From NCBI GenBank assembly GCA_015501585.1, contig JADNRY010000243.1, positions 1-64,000 on the forward strand: a stretch of 64,000 bases of DNA. The letters are read 5' to 3'. A model generated the notes under the pieces. That model did no database searches. It worked only from the letters and a program-made list of their open reading frames with translations, and had not been told where the DNA came from. The DNA is from Rhodocollybia butyracea. Lineage: Eukaryota; Basidiomycota; Agaricomycetes; Agaricales; Omphalotaceae. Below are positions 44,923-56,650 of this stretch, one piece after another (the first letter of the stretch is position 1; every line of letters begins with the position of its first letter). Both the position numbers and the translations under genes were made by a program.

Positions 44923-46570
44923 TTCTTATTGAATAAATATATCTGGCTTATATACTGAGTAGAGAGAGTTTAATACAAAAAATAGATGAAACAGATACGG
45001 AGAGAGACGGAAAGAGAGTGGAACAGAGGAATCTGGCTCGGAAAGGAAACTCCAGCCTATATATGGTACACACAGTAAAGAAATAGTCCATTCTTGGGTA
45101 TATATCAGAGGTAAAATATGATTTCGTGAGGATTAACATAGTTTTAGAGTGTTTTGATCCGAGCGAGGTTTCTCCGATTACTCCACAATTCTCCGGGGTC
45201 AGGAGTACCTTTACGCTTCATGATCACTCGCCGCCCGGTTTCCCTTGGGTGAGTTTCATTCTATTCCTCGGATAGTTCTGTCCATCCTGAGTGTGATTAA
45301 CATTCTCTTGAGAAGACCTGTTATCTAGCTTTCCAACGACACCACTTATGATAATCTCGAGCAACTGCGCTGAGTATGTACAAGTGATTCCCGATAGTCG
45401 GCTTTAACGGATAAGACCTTCCGTGTATGATTTCTAAGATCAAATGTTTCGATTTGCCAAGGCTATCCCGGCGCGTAGCTTTCCGTAGGACCGCTAAGCA
45501 TGTTTCTACCGTCCTCACGGTTGCGACCGGTGCCGCGAATAGATCTCTACGGTTTCCTCGGGATCGTTCTGGTCCATTGTTACGGACTGTAAAGTCCACA
45601 TCTTAACATAGCTTGTTGGGGGTCTTAGTGCGAGGGATGCCTTCCCTCATAATTCCTTCCCTCGAGTAACGCGTTGGCTTAGTACTTATCCCGCTTCGAG
45701 ATGTCCTGTAGTTTAGAGAGTATGCACTCTTGGGTATAACTAGATTGACGATCTAGCGTTGCATCTCCGGGCAGCCCAGGTATCCTCGCTAGCTTGGCTC
45801 TAGGCTACGCTTGTGGGCGTACCTTCACGGCTCGCTGAGTATTATTGTTAAGTTCTTTGCCTCGGCAACAGCTATCACGCTCGGGCTCCGTATAACTCTC
45901 TTATTGCCTTGTATAACACGTACAAAGTGTCAAAATGTACGGTTACACGCCTTAGGCCGATTTTAGGCCTAATAACGAGTCAAGGGGTTAAGCAATATTT
46001 CCAATCTACTGTACTTGACATGGTATGGAACTATATAAAGGGTACTCGAGGACCGGAGTAGCAATAAGTAATAATCCAAGAGTAGAAAAGACAAGAACAG
46101 CCAAAAGAAGTACAAGGGATGAAAAGACAATGATGGATATAAGCGGAAGCGGCGGAATGGGCATAAAGCATATGTACAATTGTAAGAATGATTGGGAATG
46201 GATTGGCGGGTTCATAGAAAGTGTCCAGTGAAGGAAAAAGTAAGACAGAAGCAAAGTGGAAGTGTATCGGAACCAGAAATGCGGCGGGAGCGGGTTATGT
46301 ATTTGTAAGCGGGAAGCGTTGGCAGTCCGCATATGCCTAGGGCATGACAGTGATCAGGTGATGATCCAAGAGAGGCTGATGTGGCATGATTGTAACACCT
46401 TGCCATATGCTGGCTTCTGTAAACTAAAATTAGTGGAGTACCCAAGGTCAACCAGTTAAGAAGCACCTTGTACATGATGCAGCCCAAATCACCAAAACAA
46501 GAATGATGAACATTGTTTACATTGTCCTGAGCTTCTTCAACAAGCCCTGTGTACACAGAATTCTGCTAGA
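44923..46570. other. no recognisable gene
   Basis: Short frames without recognisable motifs; probably repetitive DNA inside the inverted-repeat-bounded segment. Confidence 0.35.
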
Positions 46571-46575
46571 GTCTG

Positions 46576-46828
46576 TATAACGCGCCCTATGGGCAAAGTC
46601 CTTAAGAACACCGGTGAACACAACAAATAGGATACCATTGTGTGTATGACGGTGTAAAAGACTGACTAGACTCTTAAGTAATCATACAATACTTATGGTA
46701 ATGGATTTATTATATAATTAATAATAAATAGAATGATAAGATAGACCGTTTGGTCTATCGGCAGCGTCTAGGATGACCGTATCGCCGGATACAGTCAGTG
46801 GTGATTATGGAGAGGCGGAGGCGTTACA
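46576..46828 (-). mobile_element. solo LTR of the gag-only element family
   Basis: 253 bp in minus orientation, nearly identical to the LTRs at 51,564 and 54,788. A perfect 5-bp target duplication GTCTG flanks it (46,571-46,575 and 46,829-46,833). Confidence 0.95.
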
Positions 46829-47395
46829 GTCTGGCGGCAGCTGGGGAGAAAGAGGGAGGGTAGCAGCAAGTCTAAGCTTGCGCAGGCAATCAAGTAGGTC
46901 TGTCAATACAGCAAGGAGCCATTGACATATAGACACCTGTGTCAATGTCAAAGAGTGTCCTTGGTCATATTGGGCTTGGGAGCTTGTGGATTGTGCTTGA
47001 AGCATAGCAATTATTAATACATTCTTCTGAAGACAGTGTTAAATTGATGGACCCAGCAGTTTAATTTAACATTACATGACATACCACTTCTTTGTTTTTG
47101 ATAAGATTGCTTGACATGAGTCTTGAGTGCCTAAGCGTTCATCTTCTTTGTCAGGAAAGGACTCTTCAGGAGATGATAAAGTGGCTGTCTTGCAGCAATC
47201 CCCATTGAGCTCTCTTTCTTGCTAACCTTTGCTTTTGCCTTAGTCAAAGCTTTCAGAGCTGTTTCCAGCTCAAGTTCCGCTGTTGCGACCTCCCACTGCT
47301 TACTTGAGATGTCAATAATCCTTCTCAGCAGCTTATCCATGTGTGCTTGCGCCGCGTCCTGAGTTTTGTATAGCTGTATAGCTTCTTCAACAACA
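46829..47395 (-). pseudogene. coiled-coil protein fragment interrupted by the solo LTR
   Basis: The minus strand has an exon-like frame from 47,395 to 47,131 with VEEAIQLYKTQDAAQAH and VATAELELETALKALTKAKA, a clear coiled coil, ending at TAA. A second frame (47,005-46,834: SQAQYDQGHSLTLTQV, LLDCLRKLRLAATLP) runs straight into the solo LTR; without the LTR it would continue some 20 codons to TAA. Possibly one gene of unknown function. Confidence 0.35.
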
Positions 47396-47622
47396 GACTT
47401 TCCTCAAAACGTTAAAAAATCATCACAGGAGTGAGACAAAACACTTACAAGGTAATGGCTTTGTTTGGGCTTTGTGCCTCCCATTCACAACAAAGCACAG
47501 CTTCTGTAATTGGCCTTTTTGGGTATGCTGGCCTTACAAAGTTGTGGCACCTTATAGTAGTATGCTGCCACAGGGTCACACTGCCCCAGAACCTACGCCG
47601 ATATGTTCTGGGTCATGTACAG

Positions 47623-47803
47623 GGTTGTTCCAAGGTCATGTCACCCAGTGGCAGCTCTCTATAAGGTGCTGCAACTTTGCTTCATCCTCCTAACAAGCAA
47701 CTATTCATGTAATTGTGATAGGGACATATTAAATAGTTTATAATGTAGACAAATGTACACACATAAATCTTGTTGAATATACAAAGTGGCAGGTCACAGG
47801 TAC
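47623..47803. repeat. 181-bp inverted repeat, right arm
   Basis: Partner of 43,466-43,646. Just outside it lies the right end of a hAT-type MITE (CCATCCTTA to 47,821). Confidence 0.85.
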
Positions 47804-47824
47804 ATGGACCTGCCATCCTTACAT

Positions 47825-50275
47825 TAGTCCCTTGGATGATCCCAACACAAGTCTTACATCCCATAGGCACTTTGGAACCATTCTACACTCACATCCTTTC
47901 ACATCTCAAATCAACTTTCCCAGTTCGGCTGAAGGATGGCAGTACGGAGTGTATCCGCACTTTGGTTTCCAGGTTTGTAACCCATGCTCGGAGGATTCTG
48001 CCTAGATCCTTACAATCACCTCTACTATCATTCCGGCATCATTCCAATTCCATTCCGTCTATTTCCGTCATCTTATCTCTTTTTGTTATCCTCCTATCTT
48101 ATCGGTTATCTTTGTCCGATGTCGTACTGCCATTGGACCTTTTGGATTACTTTCTAATTGGTTCTTATTATCTTTTGATTATATTCCCTTCCCAAACTAT
48201 TGAGTATTATTGTCTTATGATTGTATTACTTACTTTGGTCTTCTGTATACGTTTCCGACTATTGTCTTTTACCAATCCAGAAGCCCCGGACTCCTAGTAT
48301 ATAAGTAGTACAACCTTGTACAGAAGTCCTCAGTTTAAATATCAACTTGGATAAACCAGACCTTCTGTCCAACTAAGTTCTGCCTTAGTCTATCCTTCTC
48401 CCTTCTTACTCGTTGGCCGATACATTGGCCGAATCTATCTTTGGCTCTTGAACTTTATCTTGGACTACTTGGCATGACGAGGGTCTAGCTAATAGCTATA
48501 CCGCATGTCCCACTTCATCTTCAATCTCTGATATTGGTCCGAGACCTACTTTGTCAATCTATACCTTTTGGGATCTGATCAGATACCTTTGGTCTTGCAC
48601 GATCTTAACACAAGGCATCCCCAATCATTTGTTGGGATACTTCCTGTATTCCACGCGCCCTGTTAGAGTCCAACACAGAGCTGCTCTGGCTACTATTGCA
48701 CAAAATGCTCTATAGTCTCTGGGGTTCTCTTTGTACTTTAACTATTCCTTTCAAAACAAGACTCTGGACTTCAAAACTTTCAAACAAGACAAGACTGGGA
48801 CTTTAACTTTCAATCAATCAACAACAACAACAACAAGTGCAAGGTCTCTTTCTTTGTCTGTTCAAATGCAATCCAAGTTCATTCAAGTTCTGTCAGAAGC
48901 AAAAGCACTCTGAATAATTCTGTTCTTTCTTCTGCCAGAAGCACCCTATTACTACAAGCTTGACAGCAAGCTTGTTAACCTGGGGGGGGAGGGATGCCTG
49001 CTCTTTCTGGAGGTCTCCCCTTGATTATATACCCAAGGAAGCCAAGAGTATTGGTAAAGGGAGCATGTGCTCTGCATACGAGGCTGTATGGCATCATATG
49101 GTCAATTCTATTGTGAAATTTTACATCAGACCCGGAAACAGTGAACAGAGACCGCCCCATGAGGTCGTTTCACTCTATTCAGTTCCATTTCGGATCATAG
49201 ATGTTCAATCTTGAGTTCTTGGTATGTTCTTTTTCATTCATTCTTGATTGTCAGTACTTACAGTGACTTATGACTGTAAGTAAGTGTGAACCAGTAGTTC
49301 ACAGGTTCTATAAGTGAGGGAGGACTTGAAGAACAATGTATCTCAGCTATTCTCGCTTCGATAATTGTCATCTAAGCCCTGCAACATTAAGTTTCATTCT
49401 AATCTTTGAAATACTGCTCCAAGGGGACAGATCTCAGTTCTATGCTGGAGCATCGGAAAACCACCCAGTATCGGGACGTCTTACCGTATTTCCAACTCGT
49501 ATAAACTTGTTTCAAGGGTTCATAAAATTTCTAAGGTCTCTGACTGATGGGTATTGAAGTATGAGCATATCTATAGAAATATAGGTATGTCTCCTCCTAG
49601 TACCTACTCAAATCTCGTCTCTATGGTCGGGGGCCACATGGAGTATAAGGCGGGAGGGCAGGGGACGTCGACGGGACCTGTTCGGACTCGGTTTGACCCC
49701 CACTCTTGTCCTGTATCATCATGCTATGCAATTATTTGAAAATGAGGCATTTATCCCAACAACTGATGTAACCATGTTCTGGGACCGGAGAAGTACCCTG
49801 GATACCGGTATTTCGATGCCGTCGGATGCCTATGCACTGCTTTCGTTCGTTCTAGTGCTTCAGGGTCTCTGGTACATTTTATTTCTTGCCCCAGATTGCC
49901 CTTTTGCATGTTCTGAGTTTTATACCCTTAGTAAGGTATTATCATTCTGAGTAAGCATTTCCTATGGAAGGGAAAGCTTGTAATCGAGTGCTAACTAGTG
50001 AAACGATGTAACAATCGTTCAAACGGTCTGCAACATCGAAGGTTTCATAGAAAACGGCCTCCTGGTGAGGTAGTTTCAAGTAAATCAATTATATCAAATT
50101 CAGAGGATGGGCCGAAATGGCCAATGTTTTGATATCAATGTTAGGCCGTTGTGCGCGTGAAGCGGTGGCAATACAGGCATTGTACGAGCGTGTCTGATTT
50201 GGGTTTCAGTGAACACAGCACTGGGAGAAGTCCTCCAAGTGGTATGAACACTACGTATCATGCAAGGACTATCCA
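47825..50275. other. no recognisable gene
   Basis: Frames at 47,770-48,297 (hydrophobic, low complexity), 48,960-49,214 and 49,554-49,950 lack family motifs. CTGGGGGGGAGGG at 48,980 resembles a polypurine tract, so remnants of an LTR element are possible. Confidence 0.3.
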
Positions 50276-50289
50276 GTAGTGGGCTTTAA

Positions 50290-50950
50290 GTCTAGTTTTA
50301 GACTCAAAAAGTCTCGGGGCGTATCACCGATAACTGCACCGGTGGTATATTTTTCAAATTTCAGCAAACCTTGCACTGAACTGATAAGAACCGTCTCACC
50401 GGTGCCAGTTCAGTGCAGTTATGCGGTTTTGAACCGGTTTGGCAATAACCCGGTGCAAACTGGTGCGGAACCGGTGAAAACGGCGGTTATACCAGTTTCA
50501 AAACATCATATACCCTGTAGTGTTGCCTAATAAGATAATCTCTACTTATGAACAGTCTATAAAGGTATTCTTACATTAGTATAAAGTAAATTTGATGCGG
50601 TCATCAAGATTTTGATTGTATACAGCTCACAGGTGCCCAAATCAAATGTGGCACATGGGCGCCTGTGAGCTGTATACAATTAAAAATTTGATTACCAGAT
50701 CACATCTACTTTACAATACATAAAGTCAGGCTTGAAAAACACAGTTAATAAATTATTTTCATTATGTAAATTGCACCGGTTGACCACCGGTTACCACCGG
50801 TTTTGATCAGTTATGCAAATTCTTTAATTTCCAAGAACCGCAAACCACTGCACCAGTGCAACCTTTATTTACCCTCACCGCGGTTCAGTGCAGTGCGGTT
50901 GTCGGTTATCCAACGGTTTGTGCACCGCACTTTAAAACCCTAAAAATAAC
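50290..50950. repeat. ACCGGT-rich repeat block with an inserted hairpin
   Basis: Many copies of ACCGGT, TGCACCGG and CAGTGCAGT lie in 50,330-50,515 and again in 50,770-50,940, including a stem TGCACTGAACTG/CAGTTCAGTGCA. Between them 50,615-50,680 is a hairpin of 25-bp arms with one mismatch (ATTGTATACAGCTCACAGG...) within a larger AT-rich inverted repeat (about 50,571-50,722). It looks like one MITE interrupted by another. Confidence 0.55.
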
Positions 50951-51263
50951 CATGCAAACTAAGTGTGTTTTATTTTACTGGATTGTTAGAAAATTAGGCA
51001 CCTAGTACAACTTCTAAGTTACATCAAGTTTATATAGATACTAAGGGAAATTGTTAAAAACCATGAACTAGTTCAACTCGTGACACTTTACATACATACT
51101 ATGCATACTGATGTCAAAGATACCCACAATATGACAAGGACTAAACTGATAGTTAGCCAGTGCTTCATGTTAGAGTGAGCTAACAATACAACATATCTCC
51201 AAGTTGATCCAGAGAAGTAATCTACTGAGTTACTCAGGGCCCTTAACACAAGGAGTAGTTAGC

Positions 51264-51563
51264 TACCATATAGGCATGGGCAGCTACCCGACCTGAACAT
51301 AGGTAGTGGGTAGCTACCATAGCCAGGGGTGGGTAGCTACCACATCAGTGTGGGCAGCTACCCAACCTTAGCAATGTAGTGTAGCTGCCATAGCAAGGGG
51401 TGTGTAGCTACCGCATAGGTGTGGACAGCTACCTGACCTTAGCATAGGTAGTGGGTAGCTACCACATAGGTGTGGGCAGCTACCCAACCTTAGCATAGGT
51501 ACTGGGTAGCTACCACATAGGTGTGGGCAGCTACCTGGCCTCAGCATAGGTGGTGGGGAGCTG
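51264..51563. repeat. GGTAGCTACC minisatellite, left part
   Basis: Units of about 40-50 bp carry the palindromic core GGTAGCTACC or GCAGCTACC, with AGCATAGGTAGTGGG and CACATAGGTGTGGGC spacers. The array is cut by the gag-only LTR element at 51,564 and resumes at 55,046. Confidence 0.85.
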
Positions 51564-51816
51564 TGTAACGCCTCCGCCTCTCCATAATCACCACTGACCG
51601 TATCCGGCGATACGGTCATCCTAGACACCGCCGATAGACCAAACGGTCTATCTTATCTTTCTGATTATTATTAATTATATAATAAATCCGTTACTATAAG
51701 TATTGTACGATTACTTAAGAGTCTAGTTAGTCTTTTACACCGTCGTACACACAATAGTATCCTATTTGTCGTGTTCACCGGTGTTCTTAAGGACTTTGCC
51801 CATAGGGCGCGTTATA
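51564..51816 (+). repeat. 5' LTR of the gag-only element
   Basis: TGTAACGCCTCCGCCTCTCC ... GGGCGCGTTATA; contains AT-rich TTATTAATTATATAATAAAT at its centre, a possible promoter. Confidence 0.95.
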
Positions 51817-51970
51817 CTTTTTTGAACATCAAAAAATTACTATTGTGTGAATAACACAAAGCTATTAGTTTAACAAGCTAAAAACAGTTATACTACCAAG
51901 TATAACAACCATTATTCCAACTCACAAACCCGCTCCATTTTTCCGTCCCGCTATATCATTTGCTGTCTCA

Positions 51971-54446
51971 ATGACCTCTCGAAATCAATCAGAGAAGTCA
52001 TATCGGAGCGTGCACGATCGCGCACCTTCCATTTGTGGTGACGTGTCACCACAATCAATCTATTCAGTCGCATCAGCGACTCATTCTGTGCGTGCGTCTG
52101 AAGGACGGCACTACAGGCAGGACAAAAGTCCACCTAATGAACAGTATATGACTATTCATAAGAAACGGCCGACCCGAGAGGGTTTAAGTGAGATTTCTTC
52201 TGCGCTACGAGATGTAGCGGCATCACTTGACAAGAGTACACAAGTACTCAATCGTATTCTCAATATAACTGAGAAATGGGATGCATCTAGCATCCGATCT
52301 AATGAAGAAAGATCTTCTTCATCGAGAAACAGCAATAGAATCACTATTGCTGCACCCACACCGAGACGGCCTGCCGTCACACCGCCGGTATTGCACAATG
52401 CAGGCACCATCTGTTCCTACCGAGGCAAACAACTTGGTACGCCAATGGCGTGAGACTGTGCCCAAGGCACCGTCAGTCCAACAATCACTGTTGGACAAAC
52501 AGTATTCACAAGGGATGACCAAGTCACCCCGTCATGTTCCTGTATTCCGACAGGAATACGCACCAGTGTCAGTAACTATACCGACACCCATCTACACATC
52601 CCGCATGAGACAGAGTCCCAATGCGGAGGCAGCGTCTCTGACACTGCGAGGTCCCAGGCCATTACCGGTGACCAAATCTTGCTCACCACAAAGCACGGTG
52701 AACATTAAAAGTGAACCAAAGTTACCTCGTAACTTCAATCAGGTAGTAGCGATACCACCACAGGAAAGTACAATGTTACTTCCCTACTGCAAGGGCGCCA
52801 ATGGTACCCAATATTATTACACCTCCAGTAGTTGTACCAAACACTACTGGAAATCATTCCAGTATGGGACCGCAACACGGTACCCTTCCGGTAGTTCCTA
52901 CTACCATATCCATTGCCCCGGCGACACAAAGTGTTGCCCTCCGGTAGTACACACTACCGTAAGACTGCCCAAATTGCCGCCCAGCAATGCGCCAGAGCCA
53001 AGTTCAATGCCAGTACCAACGGTATTGGCCGAGTTGCAACCACAGCCGCTTCCGTTGGGAGTAGCTAAAGATTGGATGAGTTGCATAGCGATTCAACGCC
53101 AACATAACACCAGTCTCTGAGATTTCGGATTTGTGCCATCTGGGCTTCCCGACCAAATGGTGGGATATAATGTCGACGGAATACCCGTTGATAAATTGAC
53201 TACTCCCAGAGAAATCTGGGATCAATTTTACATTCCACCCGCTGAGTCCTTTTCAGGACCAAGCAATAATGCTGGAGCAAAAGCGCCTAGCAAAAAATCC
53301 CATGAAGGGGGAGGAAGCACAAGAGTGCTAAATCCAAAGGCCGCAAACGCAGGCCATGGTCGGATGAATCATCTGACTCTAGTGATACCGAGTCAAATAC
53401 TGACTCTTCGTCTGATGCCTCTTGGCTAGACAAATTTGCTACCCGTAAGGGTAAAATTACTCCTAATGAGCACCGTAAAATACTGCATCTAAGATGCAAG
53501 AAACAACAGGTGACGACAAACGTCGTTCCCGATGGAAACACAAGGTACACAAAGTGTACCGTAAACAAATTCGAGATAAGGTAGGGAATCCTATCCCTCC
53601 CATTGAGAGCTGTAAAGCTCTTAAAGTTCCATCTCCGGAGGTCTATGACGGATCTCCGGATGTCGATGTCTTCGAGCGGTGGCTAATGTCACTTCTCCAA
53701 TGGATGGTAGTCAACCGCATGTGCGGTGACGATTACGATGCTACACAGACTGCTGTGCTTGGCATGTTTCTAAAGGGCAAAGCCCTTGACTGGTATAACG
53801 ACAAAGTCGCTGGTATACACCGCACTGTCCTTAAGTGGACATTTGAAGGCGCCATCATTGGTGTCTTTGATCGTTGCATCCAAGCAACGACCATTCATCA
53901 AGCTGCACGGCAGTTTGACCTTATTGAGTATTCACCCGATACGGGTGTGAGGGATTATTATTCCTCACTTACACAATGGGCATCACGGATGCTCCAAACA
54001 CCAGATGATTTGATTGTTGCATCCAAGCAACGACCATTCATCAAGCTGCACGGCAGTTTGACCTTATTGAGTATTCACCCGATACAGGTGTGAGGGATTA
54101 TTATTCCTCACTTACACGATGGGCATCACGGATGCTCCAAACACCGGATGATGCAACAATGCGGAAACGGTTCATTGAGGGATTACCCTTCAATATTATC
54201 AGGCAACTCACAAACGAGGGGATCGTTCCGGAGGATGCCAAATTAGAAGTGATGGTCAGAGCCGTCACACGCATTGAGGACCACACGGCCCTCACTAAAT
54301 ATTATGTCTCTTCTAGGAATAGAGACGATGAACTTGAATCATCAGAACACCCCGATGAGTCGGACACCGAGAACATTAAAAATGTTCTTGAGCCAATCGA
54401 GGAGGACACCTCCTTAAGTATCGGAAAGGATGAACCTTCCGAATGA
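51971..54446 (+). pseudogene. Ty3/Gypsy-like gag, several frame breaks
   Basis: Segments in order: MTSRNQSEKSYRSVHDRAP, LSEISSALRDVAASLDKST (helix), PRPLPVTKSCSPQSTVNIK, GYNVDGIPVDKLTTPREIWD, a basic patch RRSRWKHKVHKVYRKQIRD, then the retrotransposon gag domain: YDGSPDVDVFERWLMSLLQW, GKALDWYNDKVAG and MRKRFIEGLPFNIIRQLTNE. Frame changes occur near 52,430, 52,790-52,900, 53,120, 53,300 and within a 143-bp tandem duplication (53,873-54,009 repeated at 54,016-54,152) that adds a frameshift. No zinc knuckle was seen. The product would form capsid-like particles in the cytoplasm, if any copy is intact. Confidence 0.8.
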
Positions 54447-54787
54447 TTTATTGGGTTATTCCGACGCCCAGGTAATATGCCTTACCTGGGCATCACTACT
54501 TATCCTCAGCCCGGATTCTCACTGAGAATCCTCATTAAGCAATACTCGGAAACTTCCGAGTCTGCGCGTTGAACATTCGGACATTTCCGAATCAAATCAT
54601 ACTCTAGTGGTACGCCCCACTACCGTTTGATTCGGACAGGTCCGAAAATCTGATGCGCCGCATCAATTAAATCCCGTACTTGATGCGGGAGCATTCTATG
54701 TTAAACCAAATTAGAAATGGTTTGGATGGTTATGATGTCATTACCATTTTCGATTCACATCCCTGATGTTAATCTGGTGGGGGAGGG

Positions 54788-55040
54788 TGTAACGCCTCCG
54801 CCTCTCCATAATCACCACTGACCGTATCCAGCGATACGGTCATCCTAGACACCGCCGATAGACCAAACGGTCTATCTTATCTTTCTATTTATTATTAATT
54901 ATATAATAAATCTGTTACTATAAGTATTGTACGATTACTTAAGAGTCTAGTTAGTCTTTTACACCGTCGTACACACAATAGTATCCTATTTGTTGTGTTC
55001 ACCGGTGTTCTTAAGGACTTTGCCCATAGGGCGCGTTATA
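54788..55040 (+). repeat. 3' LTR of the gag-only element
   Basis: Near-identical to the 5' LTR and to the solo LTR at 46,576-46,828. Confidence 0.95.
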
Positions 55041-55045
55041 AGCTG

Positions 55046-55990
55046 CTGCACTGCATAGGAGTGGGAAAATTGACAATGGGTGTAGCTACCCAGCTTCAGC
55101 ATAATTGGTTTGTCCCAGTACATATGGTCCCATGTTAACATAGATGGTGGGTAGCTACACAACCCCCATCAGGAAAAGAACCTTTTCCTGAGTTGCTTTA
55201 AGTCTATGGTACTTTTCCTGATGCCAGCATAGCTGGGGGGAGTGGTTAGCTACACAGCCTCAGCACGGGTAGTTTGTCCCATCACAGAGGTGGTGAGTAC
55301 ATACTGTGGGTGCATACTCCACATGTTAGCATAGGTTGTTGGTTCTACCACATAAGCAGTATGTACATGCTAGCTGCACAACCTCAGTATAGAGGCTGAG
55401 TGGTGTGATTTTTATAATGCTGGTAGTTACCATGCTGGTAGTTACCAATGGAATATATTTTACACACAGTGCAGCTACTACATGTCAGATAGGTATGCAA
55501 GAGCCAAGATAAGGTCCCAAAATGATTTAAATTGGGCCACACAAAAAAAACTTCAAAATGGCTGGTAGCTACCAGCAGGGACCCCGGCCACCTGTGACAT
55601 GTCACATCTTGGTAGCTACCATACCCCCCCCCCCTTCCCCCACACCCTTAGCTACTGCACCTCAGCATGGTATCTACCGGACACCACCATAGAAGGTGGG
55701 TAACTACCGTGCCTTAACATAGAAGAGGGTTAGCTAGCAGCCCCCACCATAGGAGGTGGTTAGCTACCGAGAATGGAGGGACCACACCTCAGCATAGGAG
55801 AGGGGTAGCTGCCAGACCATAGGAGGTGGATACCAGACCCCACCATAGGAGGTAGCTACCTTAGCTACTGAGAATGGAGGGTGGGTAGCTACTGCACCTC
55901 AGCATAGTAGAGGGGTAGCTGCCAGACCACACCATAGGAGGCGGATAACTACTGGACCCCACCATAGGAGGTAGCTGCCTGGAAAGGATT
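55046..55990. repeat. GGTAGCTACC minisatellite, right part
   Basis: Continuation of the array left of the LTR element. Later units change to CACCATAGGAGGTGG/GGTAGCTACC. It includes a copy of the TCAGGAAAAG...CTTTTCCTGA MITE ends (55,158-55,225) and a C-rich run at 55,624-55,640. Confidence 0.8.
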
Positions 55991-56415
55991 TTTTCTTCTC
56001 AGATTTTAGATCTCATCTCATTTTACAGAACAGGGCCTAAACACTTTACAGCAGCAGCAACTAATTGACTCTCCAGAGGGTGTACCTACTCCACTGCCAA
56101 ATGATGTCATCCCACCACCTCCTAGAACGGTATCACTTTGTCTATTAGGAGAGGGCTAGAGCTGACAGTGCCAATAGCAGAAGTGGACACACCATCATGC
56201 AATGGATCATTGGAGTCCAAGAGAAAATTCCCCAAACCAGAAGAGAGTATGTTAGCCATTGCTGCAACAACATTACCAGATGTTGGACTAGGGATATGAG
56301 AGAGACACGGAGTCTATAAGAGCAGATACTATCAATATACAGATGGATAAGAGCTCCTGCCTGTGGGAATATGAAGCTATAAGGAAAATACTGACTAAGC
56401 TAGAGGTGATATAAG

Positions 56416-56650
56416 ATGACACTCCAACACACCCCCATGGTTGATGGTACAAAATTGGAAGTCCATGGTTATGGGAGTGTTCATATTTGTATCAAGGCAA
56501 ACTGGAAGAAGGATGCTTTCGCGATTTCATTGGCATCTTGTTGGCATGTTTCTGACAGTCCATCTGATTTCTTTTCTGTGTCAAGTTCTCTTACTCATAG
56601 CTTTTCCATTATGTTTTCTGATAGGAATCTATGCTGTTCAAAAGTGGGAA
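56416..56650 (+). pseudogene. Copia pol fragment (protease/integrase-proximal)
   Basis: Frames give VDGTKLEVHGYGSVHI and, after a shift, FHWHLV and LISVSSL-like and MFSDRN segments, the order found between protease and integrase in Copia elements (variable-loop GxGxV, then NLISVSxL). It is broken by several frameshifts and ends where the foldback begins. Confidence 0.45.

Larger units (their letters stand above)
51564..55040 (+). mobile_element. complete gag-only LTR retrotransposon (TR-GAG-like), 3477 bp
   Basis: Two 253-bp LTRs (51,564-51,816 and 54,788-55,040) begin TGTAACGCC and end CGTTATA; they differ at only a few positions. A 5-bp target duplication AGCTG flanks the element (51,559-51,563 and 55,041-55,045). 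GGTGGGGGAGGG before the 3' LTR is a polypurine tract. The interior encodes only a gag-like protein, with no protease, reverse transcriptase, integrase or RNase H, so it is non-autonomous. No clear primer binding site was recognised after the 5' LTR. Confidence 0.9.
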
